A DNA stretch of 64,000 nucleotides from Bacillota bacterium (GCA_023433505.1 JAEZCO010000052.1:1-64000); one strand, 5' to 3'. Positions 36,407-46,140 are shown, counted from the stretch's first letter. The notes: a model not told the origin generated them from the sequence alone. Numbers and translations are program-made.

Positions 36407-38023
36407 ATGGTGAAAATTTTTATTGTTGACGACGACACTGTCATACGGGCAGGGATTAAAAAAGTTATCAACCGGTATCTACCGGAAAACATTGTCGTGG
36501 GTGAAGCTGCCGACGGCCAGGAAGCCCTGGATGCCATCACGGATAAAAGGCCGGATATTTTGATAACAGATATAAAAATGCCTGTCCTGGATGGCGTTGA
36601 GTTGATACGGACACTTAAAAATAAAGGCATTGGCATAAAAATCATCGTCTTGAGCGGCTTTGAAGAATATTCCATGGTCAGGGAATCCCTGAAAAACGGG
36701 GCGGAGGATTATCTGCTGAAGCCTGTTGACACAAAGGTACTCATCGACCTGATTAAGAAACTGGAACTGGACATCGAAAACGATAAAAAATCGGCAACGG
36801 ATTCCAAATTCGCAAGCGAGGCTGTGAATCAGGCTCTGGAAATCATGAAGGGACAACTGCTTGAAGAAATTATCAAAGGGAATTATGACGAAATTGAAGG
36901 CTATGCGGAGAAGTCCAGAGAACTCGACTTGCTGCAGGAAAAATTATTCGGCATTATTTGCATCGACACGGATTATACTTCCGCCTTTTTTAAAACAGGG
37001 GACCGGAAATCTGAATTGTCAAAAAACGGACCTGTCCGGAAATTCTTTGCGCTTACGGATTTGAAAGGGAATACCCTGTCAAAGCTTTTTATAACGCCAC
37101 AGGACAGCAAAATGGTGCTGCTGGTGTCATCGGCACAAGCAGGCGCACAGAATTTTACAACGGACATACACGCCATGCTTGAAGCGTTTCAGCGTTTTTG
37201 CAAGGAAGAGCTTAATATACTGCTTACTTGTGGCATCAGTGCCGTTTACACGGATATAAGAAAAACACAGCCTGCTTTCACTCAAGCCCTGTTTGCCCTG
37301 GAAAGACGCTTTTTTTGCGGAGGCAACCGTCTTATTGCTTATAACCCGGAGAGCAAGCCCTATTGCCTCATTGACGAAACGCTGCTTGAAACGGATATAA
37401 ACGAGCTGATCAAAGGGATTGAGCTGGGACAGCTTTCAAAGGTCAAGAAAGTAATGGAAAGCCTTCTGCATCTCACCTGCTTAAGCAATGTGGACCCTGA
37501 AAATTTCCGCCAGGTCTGGACCCGCATTGTAAACAGGGTAGGAAAACTTGTGCAGGATTTTAAGGATATCTCCGAAAGCTTTGGAAATAAGGACATGAAT
37601 ACGTATATTTACGAAATCGATACCTTAAAGGAACTAAAGGAGTATCTGGCAGATACCTTTCTGGAAATCGTCGAGGGCATTAACCTTGAACGGTCGGAAA
37701 AAAGCAAGAAAAGCATTGAAATAGCCAAAGATTACATCCGGAAGCATTATAAGGAAGATATCAGCCTAAAGCTCATCGCCGAGCATGTATGCCTGAACGC
37801 AACCTATTTCAGCGATCTTTTCAAATTGGAAACCGGGAAAAACTTTATCGACTTTTTGATTGAAACCCGGATCAATGCTGCAAAAAAGATACTTTCAAAC
37901 CACGAGAGCAAGATCTATGAAATCGCCGAAGCCGTGGGCTATAGCGACCCCACCTCATTCAACAGGGCTTTCAAGAAATGTGTCGGGGTTTCTCCCGTTG
38001 AATACAGGAAAATCATCAAGTAG
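36407..38023 (+). CDS. YesN-type response regulator with AraC domain (locus 2)
   Basis: About 538 residues: receiver domain (FIVDDD, ILITDIKMPVLDG, LLKPVD), a ~300-residue middle region, and a C-terminal AraC domain (LKLIAEHVCLNATYFSDLF and IYEIAEAVGYSDPTSFNRAF). ATG 36407 has AAAAGGAG upstream; the longer frame from 36371 lacks a site. It likely activates the binding-protein/permease operon starting at 38167 and perhaps the glycosidase genes on the other side. Confidence 0.92.
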   Translation: MVKIFIVDDDTVIRAGIKKVINRYLPENIVVGEAADGQEALDAITDKRPDILITDIKMPVLDGVELIRTLKNKGIGIKIIVLSGFEEYSMVRESLKNGAEDYLLKPVDTKVLIDLIKKLELDIENDKKSATDSKFASEAVNQALEIMKGQLLEEIIKGNYDEIEGYAEKSRELDLLQEKLFGIICIDTDYTSAFFKTGDRKSELSKNGPVRKFFALTDLKGNTLSKLFITPQDSKMVLLVSSAQAGAQNFTTDIHAMLEAFQRFCKEELNILLTCGISAVYTDIRKTQPAFTQALFALERRFFCGGNRLIAYNPESKPYCLIDETLLETDINELIKGIELGQLSKVKKVMESLLHLTCLSNVDPENFRQVWTRIVNRVGKLVQDFKDISESFGNKDMNTYIYEIDTLKELKEYLADTFLEIVEGINLERSEKSKKSIEIAKDYIRKHYKEDISLKLIAEHVCLNATYFSDLFKLETGKNFIDFLIETRINAAKKILSNHESKIYEIAEAVGYSDPTSFNRAFKKCVGVSPVEYRKIIK

Positions 38024-38085
38024 GCGCCGCAAATAAATTTCCAATCTGAAATTATGCAAGCAAATACAAAGATAAGTCATTGCTA

Positions 38086-38114
38086 TTGAACAGGAAGTAA
38101 CCTACACTTAAATT
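38086..38114 (+). promoter_or_regulatory. Promoter candidate for the locus 2 importer
   Basis: TTGAAC (38086-38091) and TAAATT (38109-38114) with a 17-base spacer, upstream of the binding-protein gene. Both boxes are off consensus, as expected of a promoter needing an activator. Confidence 0.5.
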
Positions 38115-38166
38115 ATTAATGGTGCACCTATTAATGCAAATCAAACAATATCAGGAGGTATCTTTT

Positions 38167-39465
38167 ATGAAGAAAAAGTTGAAAAGTGCTGTGTTACTTC
38201 TTACCGCACTTACAATGCTCGTTTCATTGTTCGGATGCGGTGCAGGCAGCACCGGAGATAAGGGCACCACGGCGCAAACCTCAGCTGGAAACACCACTGC
38301 CGCCAGTACCGAACCCACTGCACCTAAGCTCACCGGTAAAATTGTTTTTGCAACACACCGGACGGATAAAGCCGATAATACCTTGACAGATATCGCTAAG
38401 GAATTTATGGCGCAAAATCCCGGAACCGAAGTGGAAGTCGAACCCGTTAAGGATGCGGCAGGCACCTTGAGCACAAGAATGGCTGCAGGCGAGGCTCCCG
38501 ACGTCTATCTGCTGGTCGGCGGAATAAAAACCACCGATTACCCTCAATATTTCGCTCCTCTGGATGATTTGGGCTATAACGAGGACAATGCATTCGTTAA
38601 AAAGGGCGCGGATGGCAAGATTTATTCACTGATATCCACCATCAGCTATGACGGTATAATCTATAATAAGAATGTTTTCAAGGATTGCGGCATAACCCAG
38701 ACACCTGCAACACTTGCAGACTTATATGCGGCTTGTGAAAAAATCAAGGCAAAGGGTATTGTCCCTGTTGCCTCCAACTTCAAGGATGCATGGACACTCA
38801 CATGGTATACCTATATTTATGCCGTCAACAAGACAGGCAACAGCAACTTCCAGAATGAACTCACCGGCAAGGACCTGCTTCCTGAAGGCAGTGAAATCCT
38901 CGAGAGTATGAATATTCTGAGGACGCTGAATGAAAAGGGTTATCTGGAGAAGGATCTGACTTCCACCAACTGGGACGGCTTCAAGAAAGATATGGCTGTC
39001 GGAAAAACCGCCATGGCCTATATGGGAACCTGGCTGCCGGCACAAGTTGTCGATAACGGCGCAAAGGAAGAAGATATAGGAATGTTCCCCTTCCCTGAAT
39101 CCAAAGCTTTGTTCTACGGTCCCGACATGTCATTTGTTGTCAATGCCGATTCCAAATACCTGGACACTTCCAAGGCATTTCTCAAGTTCATGTGGGATGA
39201 GTCCCGGTATGCCAAAGCCATTGGCGCCATATCGCCTCTGAAGAATGTAAAACAGGACATTCCGTATGTAAATGAGCTTTTATCCTTTAATTTGCCGATC
39301 ATACCTCTTGCAGACAGCACGGACGACTTTACGGCAATTAATAACGATACCCAGTTGAATTGGGGAACACTGTGCCAGGAATATGTTTTAGCCAAAGACC
39401 CCAACGCCGTTGTTGAAAAGTATAACAAGAAATGGGCGGACAGCAGAAAGAAGCTGGGCTTTTAG
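38167..39465 (+). CDS. CUT1-type sugar-binding lipoprotein
   Basis: About 432 residues. Signal peptide MKKKLKSAVLLLTALTMLVS then lipobox LFGCG, a Thr/Ala/Gly-rich linker and an MsmE/UgpB-like binding domain with TLSTRMAAGEAPDVYL and WDGFKKDMAVGKTAMAYMG. It delivers an extracellular sugar to the permeases encoded next. ATG 38167 has AGGAGGTATCTTTT upstream; the longer frame has none. A hairpin after the gene (39483-39515) probably keeps its mRNA more abundant than the permease part. Confidence 0.92.
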   Translation: MKKKLKSAVLLLTALTMLVSLFGCGAGSTGDKGTTAQTSAGNTTAASTEPTAPKLTGKIVFATHRTDKADNTLTDIAKEFMAQNPGTEVEVEPVKDAAGTLSTRMAAGEAPDVYLLVGGIKTTDYPQYFAPLDDLGYNEDNAFVKKGADGKIYSLISTISYDGIIYNKNVFKDCGITQTPATLADLYAACEKIKAKGIVPVASNFKDAWTLTWYTYIYAVNKTGNSNFQNELTGKDLLPEGSEILESMNILRTLNEKGYLEKDLTSTNWDGFKKDMAVGKTAMAYMGTWLPAQVVDNGAKEEDIGMFPFPESKALFYGPDMSFVVNADSKYLDTSKAFLKFMWDESRYAKAIGAISPLKNVKQDIPYVNELLSFNLPIIPLADSTDDFTAINNDTQLNWGTLCQEYVLAKDPNAVVEKYNKKWADSRKKLGF

Positions 39466-39482
39466 TAACGGGTGTTAAATAC

Positions 39483-39515
39483 AAAGCAAGTTACTGGTCA
39501 CCGGTAACTTGCTTT
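39483..39515 (+). terminator. Hairpin between binding-protein and permease genes
   Basis: AAAGCAAGTTAC and GTAACTTGCTTT are perfect 12-bp arms with a 9-base loop, followed by ATACTATATT rather than a clean T-run. Best seen as a partial terminator or 3' stabiliser for the binding-protein transcript. Confidence 0.65.
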
Positions 39516-39538
39516 ATACTATATTGGAGATGGTAACT

Positions 39539-40426
39539 ATGTTTAATATGAGCTACAAAATGCAAAAACGCGTAATCCTCGTCCTGTTTTTATTTGTACC
39601 GCTGCTTCTGCTGGCTACTTTTTCCTACTTCCCGGCCATAAAACTGGTCGAGTTGAGCTTTTCGGAGTGGAACGGCATAGCAAAGACTTATCCCCACGTA
39701 GGATTCTCAAACTATCTTGCGGTGTTCAAGGACCCAAGCATGCTTATGACTTTCCAGAATAACGCTGCATATATCATTATCGCATTGTTTCAGACGGTAT
39801 TCGGATTATATCTGGCGGTAGTCCTGAACTCCAAGGTTGTATTCCGGAACTTTTTCAAGTCCTCTATTTTCATGCCGACAATTTTAAACGGCGTGGCCAC
39901 CGCATTCATGTTCAATTTTATGTATAACTTCGAAAGCAGCCCCATAAATACCATCCTCAGAAACATCGGTTTGGAGCAATATGCGGTGAAATGGCTTGGC
40001 GCGGGATACTTCTCCAACTTTTCACTGGCTTTCATCGGTTTGTGGAAAAACACGGGCTTTGCAATGGTTGTTTTCCTGGGAGCCCTGCAATCCATACCAA
40101 AAGAATATTATGAAGCTGCCGAAATCGACGGAGCCAACTTTCTTACAAAAATCCGCTACATCATTTTGCCTTCCGTAAGGACGGTAGTGGAGCTTAATTT
40201 GTTTCTCTCCATCAACGGCTCCCTTCAGGCATTCTTTGAAGCCTTTATCATCACCCATGGGGGCCCTGCCGGAAGAACCGACACCTTTGTAACCAAGACG
40301 GTAAATACTGCCTTTGAATACCACAATTTCGGCATGGCGTCCGCTATGGGCGTTATTTTGATGATCATCATAATTTTTGTCGTAAGCATGCAGCGAAGAT
40401 TTTTGCGAGAGGATGGTGAAAAATAA
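39539..40426 (+). CDS. CUT1 sugar ABC permease, MalF/MsmF type
   Basis: About 295 residues with six membrane segments and the EAA loop YYEAAEIDGANFLTKIRYIILP near residue 198. It forms a heterodimer with the next permease. I chose ATG 39539, which is preceded by GGAGATGGTAACT. The longer frame starts inside the hairpin. No ATPase is encoded nearby. Confidence 0.9.
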   Translation: MFNMSYKMQKRVILVLFLFVPLLLLATFSYFPAIKLVELSFSEWNGIAKTYPHVGFSNYLAVFKDPSMLMTFQNNAAYIIIALFQTVFGLYLAVVLNSKVVFRNFFKSSIFMPTILNGVATAFMFNFMYNFESSPINTILRNIGLEQYAVKWLGAGYFSNFSLAFIGLWKNTGFAMVVFLGALQSIPKEYYEAAEIDGANFLTKIRYIILPSVRTVVELNLFLSINGSLQAFFEAFIITHGGPAGRTDTFVTKTVNTAFEYHNFGMASAMGVILMIIIIFVVSMQRRFLREDGEK

Positions 40427-40427
40427 A

Positions 40428-41273
40428 ATGAAGGATACAATGGGACCGGGCCGTTCATATGTCGTTGCCCTTAACTATATCTTGCTGGCCGTCGTCGTTC
40501 TGGTCATATTTTTACCTATGTTCATTGTGTTCAATATCTCCTTTAAAACCAATCAGGAATACCTGTATTCGGCATTTTACGCCCTGCCTGAAAGCTTTCT
40601 GAATCTGGCCAACTATCAATTGGTGATTGAAAAGGGAAAGATCCTGCTTGGCTTCAAAAATACTGTCCTCTTATCCGTTGTGGCAATTATAGGCAGCATC
40701 TCCATGGGGACCATGGTGGCTTTTGCCCTTGGCAGGTTTAAATTCAAGCTGAAAAAGGTCATCATGAACGCATTTTTGGTATCGACCATTATCCCAAGCA
40801 TAACCACTCAGGTAGCCACCTTCACTGTGATAAAAAATCTTGGGCTGTACAATACGCTGTACGCCGGAATGATTTTATATATTGCCACCGACATTGTCCA
40901 AATTTATATTTTCCTGCAATTTGTCGGAAAGATCCCCTATGAATTGGACGAGAGTGCGTTGGTAGACGGAGCTTCGTTTTTCAGGATTTACAGGTCGATT
41001 ATCCTTCCCCAGTTGAAGCCTGCAATAGCAACTGCTTGCATATTGAAGCTGATCAACGTCTATAACGATATGTTCACACCTTACCTGTACATGCCAAAAT
41101 CTTCTTTGCGTACGGTAACTACCAGCTTAATGCTGTTTTCCTATGACAGGAACTCACAATGGAACGTAATGGCTGCCGGCATTATTGCACTTATGATTCC
41201 TACCCTGATTGTGTATTTATTCCTGCAGAAATATATCATATCCGGCATGACCAGCGGTGCGGTAAAAGAGTAG
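40428..41273 (+). CDS. CUT1 sugar ABC permease, MalG/MsmG type
   Basis: About 281 residues, six membrane segments, EAA loop ELDESALVDGASFFRIYRSI and the typical MalG-like end GMTSGAVKE. ATG 40413 overlaps the previous gene by 14 bases, and ATG 40428 begins just after its stop; GAGAGG is too close to 40413, so 40428 is preferred. Together with 39539-40426 it builds the importer pore. Confidence 0.9.
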   Translation: MKDTMGPGRSYVVALNYILLAVVVLVIFLPMFIVFNISFKTNQEYLYSAFYALPESFLNLANYQLVIEKGKILLGFKNTVLLSVVAIIGSISMGTMVAFALGRFKFKLKKVIMNAFLVSTIIPSITTQVATFTVIKNLGLYNTLYAGMILYIATDIVQIYIFLQFVGKIPYELDESALVDGASFFRIYRSIILPQLKPAIATACILKLINVYNDMFTPYLYMPKSSLRTVTTSLMLFSYDRNSQWNVMAAGIIALMIPTLIVYLFLQKYIISGMTSGAVKE

Positions 41274-41292
41274 AATTTGGGAGGATAGATAA

Positions 41293-43008
41293 ATGTATAC
41301 GATTGATAAAAACTGGAGCATTGTAAAACCACAGGACGCAATACCTTCGGAAGATTATGCGGCGGAAGAATTGCAGCGGTATCTTAATGAGGTGTCCGAT
41401 ATCTTGCTGCCTGTTATTGTTGAATCCGCTTTGCCTTTGGAAAATGCCATCTACATCGGCAACTGCAAGAAAGTGTCCGGGATAGTTGATTTTAATGAAT
41501 TGGAACCGGAAGGTTTTTTTATAAAGACCTTTGAGAATAATCTGGCAATCGCCGGCAGCAGGCCCAGAGGTACTTTATACGGAGTATACACATTCCTGGA
41601 GGATTATCTGGGCTGCCGGTGGTTTGGCACAACCGCCTCCCACATACCGAAAGGCAATCGCATAACGTTTCCTGCGCTGGATGTAAAAACAGCGCCAAAA
41701 CTCTTTTACAGGGAAGTTTTTTATACGGAGGCCTTTGACGGGGACTGGGCCGCAAAGCATAAGCTGAACGGCCAGCATCACAGAGTTGCGGAAAAGCACG
41801 GCGGCAAGATCATGTATTCAAAAAGGTTTGTCCATACGTTTGAACAACTGGTCCCGCCGGAAGAATATGGGGAGAAGCATCCGGAGTATTTCTCCCTGAT
41901 CGACGGCAACCGGATGCTAAAGGAAGCTCAATTATGCCTGACGAATCCCGAAGTATATGAAATTGCCCTGGCCAGGCTCAAGCAGTGGATTGAAGAGGAG
42001 CCTGAAGCAACGATTTTTTCGGTATCGCAAAATGATTATAAAAATCCCTGCCAATGTGAAAGCTGCAGAAAAATTGACGATGAAGAAGAAAGTCACAGCG
42101 GGACCTTGCTCCGCTTTGTAAACAGGCTGGCAGAAAAAATCGAAGAAGCGTACCCTGATAAATATATAGACACACTGGCATATCTGCATACCAGGAAAGC
42201 CCCTGCAAAAACCAGGCCCCGCAAAAATGTGATCATCCGTTTATGCGATATCGAATGCTGTTTTCTGCATCCCTTGAATGACCCCGCTTGTTCAGGAAAC
42301 AATGCATTCGCAGCAGACCTGAAGGCCTGGTCAAAGCTCACCGGCAAGCTCTTTGTCTGGGACTATACCGTCAACTTCAATCACTATCTCTCCCCTTTCC
42401 CGAATTTCAACGTCCTGCAAAAGAATACCCGATTCTTTATTGAAAATCATGTTGTCAGCCTCTTTGAGCAGGGAAATTATTGCGAATCCGGCAAGGGAGA
42501 GTTCTCGGAGCTGAAGGCCTATGTGCTGGCAAAGCTGCTGTGGGATCCGGACTGTGATGTGGAAAAGGTCATTGATGAATTCATAGAGGCCTATTACAAG
42601 GAAAGCCATTTTTACGTAAAACAATATTTTACTTTGATAAACAGCAGAGCAAATGACATCGAAGACTTTCATCTTGGTATATTTGACGTCCCCGACCGCA
42701 GATTTTTCACGCCGGAATTTTTGCACAAATGCAATGAAACGTTGAAAAATGCATTGGCTTCAGCAGCATGTGACGAAGTGCGGAATCGTGTAAAGCTTGT
42801 GGAAATGCAAATCCGGTATGTGGAATTATTTCTTATGCCAAGGGAAGATAAAACAAGAAACAAGGCGATAGAGAATTTTTTTCAGGAGATAGAAAAGCTG
42901 GGGATATCCCGGATTTCCGAATGGTTCTCCCGGCAGCAAAGCAAAGAAATGTTCCTGGAGTACAAATACGGAAAGGGATGGTCGGCTGCTCCCATCCCCG
43001 CGGACTAA
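41293..43008 (+). CDS. DUF4838 protein with GH67-N-like domain
   Basis: 571 residues, no signal peptide. N-terminal ~115 residues show the alpha-glucuronidase/hexosaminidase N-terminal pattern (AAEELQRYLNEV, then RPRGTLYGVYTFLEDYLGCRWF). From about residue 125 it matches my memory of the DUF4838 domain, including FSVSQNDYKNPCQCESC, a Cys cluster, and IRLCDIECCFLHPL. Catalytic activity is not established for this family, but they occur in glycan-use loci. GGGAGG lies upstream of ATG 41293. Last gene of the importer operon, nine bases from the convergent ATPase gene. Confidence 0.75.
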   Translation: MYTIDKNWSIVKPQDAIPSEDYAAEELQRYLNEVSDILLPVIVESALPLENAIYIGNCKKVSGIVDFNELEPEGFFIKTFENNLAIAGSRPRGTLYGVYTFLEDYLGCRWFGTTASHIPKGNRITFPALDVKTAPKLFYREVFYTEAFDGDWAAKHKLNGQHHRVAEKHGGKIMYSKRFVHTFEQLVPPEEYGEKHPEYFSLIDGNRMLKEAQLCLTNPEVYEIALARLKQWIEEEPEATIFSVSQNDYKNPCQCESCRKIDDEEESHSGTLLRFVNRLAEKIEEAYPDKYIDTLAYLHTRKAPAKTRPRKNVIIRLCDIECCFLHPLNDPACSGNNAFAADLKAWSKLTGKLFVWDYTVNFNHYLSPFPNFNVLQKNTRFFIENHVVSLFEQGNYCESGKGEFSELKAYVLAKLLWDPDCDVEKVIDEFIEAYYKESHFYVKQYFTLINSRANDIEDFHLGIFDVPDRRFFTPEFLHKCNETLKNALASAACDEVRNRVKLVEMQIRYVELFLMPREDKTRNKAIENFFQEIEKLGISRISEWFSRQQSKEMFLEYKYGKGWSAAPIPAD

Positions 43009-43017
43009 AGCTTTCTC

Positions 43018-43815
43018 CTAGATCGTATATTCCAAACTGGGTTGGGAACTGGCCAAATGCAATTTTTCGAGAATTTCGCCCCGTATGGTCAAGAACTCTG
43101 CTCCTCCGCGGTGACGCGGGTGTGACAGTTTGATGGTCAGAATTTCGTTGATTTTGCCCGGCCGTGGTGTCATAATAACAATACGGTCGCTAAGATAAAT
43201 CGCTTCATCCACATCGTGGGTCACAAGGATCATTGTTGCATCATTTTCTTTGCGAAGCTCAAGCAGCTTATCCTGGATATCCGCACGGGTGAAGGAATCG
43301 AGGGCGCCCATGGGCTCATCAAGAAGAAGCGCCTTCGGCTTGTTGATGAGCGCGCGGGCGATTGCTACGCGTTGGGCCATACCGCCGCTTATCTGGTGCG
43401 GAAAAGCCTTTTCAAAGCCTTTTAACCCGATGAGGCCGATATAGTGTGCTACCTGCCCTTTATCCTGGCGATAGACATGCCGCGCTTTCAAGCCTGTAGC
43501 GATATTTTGTTCCACTGTCAGCCATGGAAACAGCCCGCCCTGCTGAATTACGTAACCCCGCTGCGGGTCGGGACCGGTGATTTCCTGTCCGTCCAGGGTG
43601 AGTATGCCCGTTTCGGGTTCGTCCAGACCTGCGATAAGCCGCAGCAGTGTCGTCTTGCCGCAGCCGGACGAGCCGATGATGGACACAAATTCACCGCGTC
43701 TAACGGTGAGGTTAATATCCCTCAACGCCTCTACGGTATTGTCTTCATCATCGATATATGTGCGGTTAACATTTTTTACCTCAATGATTGTATGATTGAT
43801 TGCATTATTGCCCAT
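43018..43815 (-). CDS. SsuB/TauB-like ABC transporter ATPase
   Basis: 265 residues with Walker A GSSGCGKTT, signature SGGMAQR, Walker B LLLDEPMGALD and switch VTHDVDEA, the pattern of nitrate/sulfonate/taurine-type importers. It powers the permease encoded just upstream, overlapping it by 11 bases. No strong ribosome binding site, consistent with coupled translation. The substrate cannot be assigned from the ATPase. Confidence 0.9.
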   Translation of the reverse strand: MGNNAINHTIIEVKNVNRTYIDDEDNTVEALRDINLTVRRGEFVSIIGSSGCGKTTLLRLIAGLDEPETGILTLDGQEITGPDPQRGYVIQQGGLFPWLTVEQNIATGLKARHVYRQDKGQVAHYIGLIGLKGFEKAFPHQISGGMAQRVAIARALINKPKALLLDEPMGALDSFTRADIQDKLLELRKENDATMILVTHDVDEAIYLSDRIVIMTPRPGKINEILTIKLSHPRHRGGAEFLTIRGEILEKLHLASSQPSLEYTI

Positions 43816-44905
43816 TGCTCTTCACCAAGCCTTTCTGCCACCTGAGGACACGGCGCTGAATCAGGCTGATGCCTTCCATAATTAAGCTGAACAATACAGC
43901 CATTACGATAATCGCAGCAAAAACCTTATAATATGCGCTCCATACTTTTGACGCGTTGATGTAGTAGCCAAGCCCGCCCGGCTGTCCCATCATTTCCGCC
44001 ATTACAAGCGTTGTAAATGCAAAACCGTTTGCATTGGCTATCCCTGTAAAAATCTGCGGTATGGCGTGAGGTATGGCCACATGGAATACGAGAAAAGGCG
44101 TTCTGGCGCCCAAGGTACGCGCAACCTCAAACTGTGATTTCTGCGTACTTTGAATGCCTTGCGCCGTAAGGGATGCAATGGAAAACCAGGCGCAGATCAC
44201 AATCAAAAATGCCGCCGCCGAAAAAGGCGTCGGAAATAATGTCAGGGCGAAGGGCATCCACGCCACAGCCGGAATAACACCGGTTATTTTCAGGACCGGA
44301 TAAACCCAGTAGTATACTTTCGGAAACCAGCCGATCAGTATACCTGTCCCTACTCCGAACACCACGCCCAGCACGAAGCCTATGACAAACAGGCGCAGTG
44401 AATACAGGGTGTTTTGCAATATATAGCCGCCTTCCAGCATAAACGCTTCAATGATGCGCGCCGGACCCGGAAAAAAGGGCTGCGGAAGAAATAACAGTTT
44501 CGTCCCCAGGATATCCCACACGGCAAGGGCAATCCCGATGGCAAACCGGAACGGTGCGCGTTTGGCAAACTTTATCCGCCTGTCGGGATCAAAGAAAGAC
44601 CAGGCGGAGATCCCCAGATACAAAAGTATCAGCAGACCAAGTACAATGCGGTATGCCTCATTGACATTCACGATCAGCGCCCCGTAGGAATATGCCGTTA
44701 TCTTAACATCGGCAACCTGACGGAAAAATACGTTGGCCAGTACTGCTATAACCAATCCGGTGACAGTAAATACGGCCAGCAGAAGATATTTTTTATCCGA
44801 TATATGTTTTTTAACGTTCCTCCCTTGCTTTAACAAGGGAGGGACGTTTGATTGAACGTTTGATTGAACGTTTGATTGAACGTTTGATTTTATTATGATA
44901 TCCAA
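43805..44905 (-). CDS. SsuC-like ABC permease with extended N-terminus
   Basis: 366 residues, about 100 longer than usual SsuC/TauC permeases. The core (about 165-350) has the EAA loop FEVARTLGARTPFLVFHVAIP. The extra part holds two further membrane helices (about 43-63 and 82-102). The first ~30 residues are a four-fold SNVQ repeat encoded by 12-base tandem repeats, then PPLLKQGRNV encoded by a 15-bp inverted repeat. The start is TTG 44905, with AGGAGG eight bases upstream; no ATG fits. Confidence 0.85.
   Translation of the reverse strand: MDIIIKSNVQSNVQSNVQSNVPPLLKQGRNVKKHISDKKYLLLAVFTVTGLVIAVLANVFFRQVADVKITAYSYGALIVNVNEAYRIVLGLLILLYLGISAWSFFDPDRRIKFAKRAPFRFAIGIALAVWDILGTKLLFLPQPFFPGPARIIEAFMLEGGYILQNTLYSLRLFVIGFVLGVVFGVGTGILIGWFPKVYYWVYPVLKITGVIPAVAWMPFALTLFPTPFSAAAFLIVICAWFSIASLTAQGIQSTQKSQFEVARTLGARTPFLVFHVAIPHAIPQIFTGIANANGFAFTTLVMAEMMGQPGGLGYYINASKVWSAYYKVFAAIIVMAVLFSLIMEGISLIQRRVLRWQKGLVKSNGQ
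44813..44890. repeat. Hairpin plus 12-base tandem repeat inside the permease start
   Basis: AACGTTCCTCCCTTG (44813-44827) and CAAGGGAGGGACGTT (44834-44848) form a 15-bp inverted repeat with one mismatch. Directly after it, the unit ACGTTTGATTGA is repeated through 44890 (about 3.5 copies). The whole block stays in frame. Confidence 0.85.
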
Positions 44906-44917
44906 GGCATGCGCCTC

Positions 44918-46012
44918 CTATTTACCCAATGTAAGGTCTACTTTCTGGTATGCTTTTTTCACAAACTCCTCGGGATTGGTTTTCAGGTACCCGATGTTAT
45001 AAAGCTCTGTGGCGAAATAGAGAACATCTTTCCCTACATCCTGCTTGTTGGTGTCGTGGTCATGGGCTGAAGGATACTGATAGTGTTTCACAAGTTCAAC
45101 CGCCAGTTCTTTGTCCTCAATGGCAGAATACTTTTTGTCAATGATAATCTGGACTGCTTCTTCGGGATTTGCGGCTATCCAATCCTGCGCCTTATTGTAA
45201 GCCCTGAGCAATGCGGCTATTTTTTCAGGCTGTTCGTTAAGGAGCTTTTCAGAAGCGTAAAGGAAGCAGCAGTATTTGCCGGCGAATGTGGGGTCGGTGG
45301 AAAGATCAAAGATTACCTTGTAATTGCCGGTCTTTTCCTGAACCGAACCGAATGGGTCCCAAAGAGCCGCCACATCAATATCACCCTTGTTAAGAGCTTC
45401 CACTTCAAGGTTACCGTCGTCAAAGGGGAGGAACTTCACTTCATTATCTTCCGGCTTTGCTGAAATACCGTTCTTCTCAAGCCAAACGGATGCAACCTGG
45501 TGCGGTGTGCCGCCGATTTCATCCACGCCGATTTTCAGGCCCTTGAGATCTTTAACGCCGTTAATGGGGGAATCCTTCTTTACAAGAAACTTAATGCAGC
45601 CATTGTGCAGACCGTCTACAACCTTCACCTTAACATCGTTTTCGATGGAGGGGAAGAACTGGAAGTCGCCGTTTACAATGGGAATCGTGCCGTTGTTCAG
45701 ACCGATTTTGCGTGTTTCGGCATTGGCTGAGATGAGCGTTACGTCAAAGCCTTCCTCCGCAAAGAAGCCTCTATCGAATGCAATATAGATCGGAGCGCCG
45801 CAGAGCGCGCCGTCTTTGCCGGAGATATCGATCTTACCATATTTGAAGTCGACCTTGGCAGCTGTTGCCGTGCTTGGAGCAGTTGTGCTGCTGTTGGCAG
45901 CATTTGTGGTAGCGTTGCTCTGTGCAACCGGTTTGCCGTTGCATGCGGCGAGCAAAATGCTCAGAATCAGCAGCAGTGATGACAGACTTGCAAGTTTTCT
46001 CAATTTTTTCAT
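44918..46012 (-). CDS. SsuA/NMT1-type substrate-binding lipoprotein
   Basis: 364 residues. Signal peptide with lipobox LLAACNG, a Ser/Thr/Asn/Ala-rich linker, then an NMT1/SsuA-like binding domain (PIYIAFDRGFFAEEGFDVTL, LKGLKIGVDEIGGTPHQVAS). The fold binds small organics such as sulfonates, nitrate, pyrimidine precursors or riboflavin-like compounds; the ligand is not resolvable here. GGAGGCGTAAGGAACA precedes ATG 46012. First gene of the importer operon, with a 320-base attenuated leader. Confidence 0.88.
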   Translation of the reverse strand: MKKLRKLASLSSLLLILSILLAACNGKPVAQSNATTNAANSSTTAPSTATAAKVDFKYGKIDISGKDGALCGAPIYIAFDRGFFAEEGFDVTLISANAETRKIGLNNGTIPIVNGDFQFFPSIENDVKVKVVDGLHNGCIKFLVKKDSPINGVKDLKGLKIGVDEIGGTPHQVASVWLEKNGISAKPEDNEVKFLPFDDGNLEVEALNKGDIDVAALWDPFGSVQEKTGNYKVIFDLSTDPTFAGKYCCFLYASEKLLNEQPEKIAALLRAYNKAQDWIAANPEEAVQIIIDKKYSAIEDKELAVELVKHYQYPSAHDHDTNKQDVGKDVLYFATELYNIGYLKTNPEEFVKKAYQKVDLTLGK

Positions 46013-46140
46013 TGTTCCTTACGCCTCCTATAATTTTGTTTTGTCCCTCTTTTTCGCAGTGACCGTTAATTTATATATGTTTAATAGGCTTTCACCTAAA
46101 AAAATATCGCGGCTGTGTTCCCTTCCCGAAATGTAACAGC

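Noticed and set aside
44849..44890. CRISPR-like repeats
   Set aside because: The 12-base units are contiguous with no spacers and lie in a coding frame.
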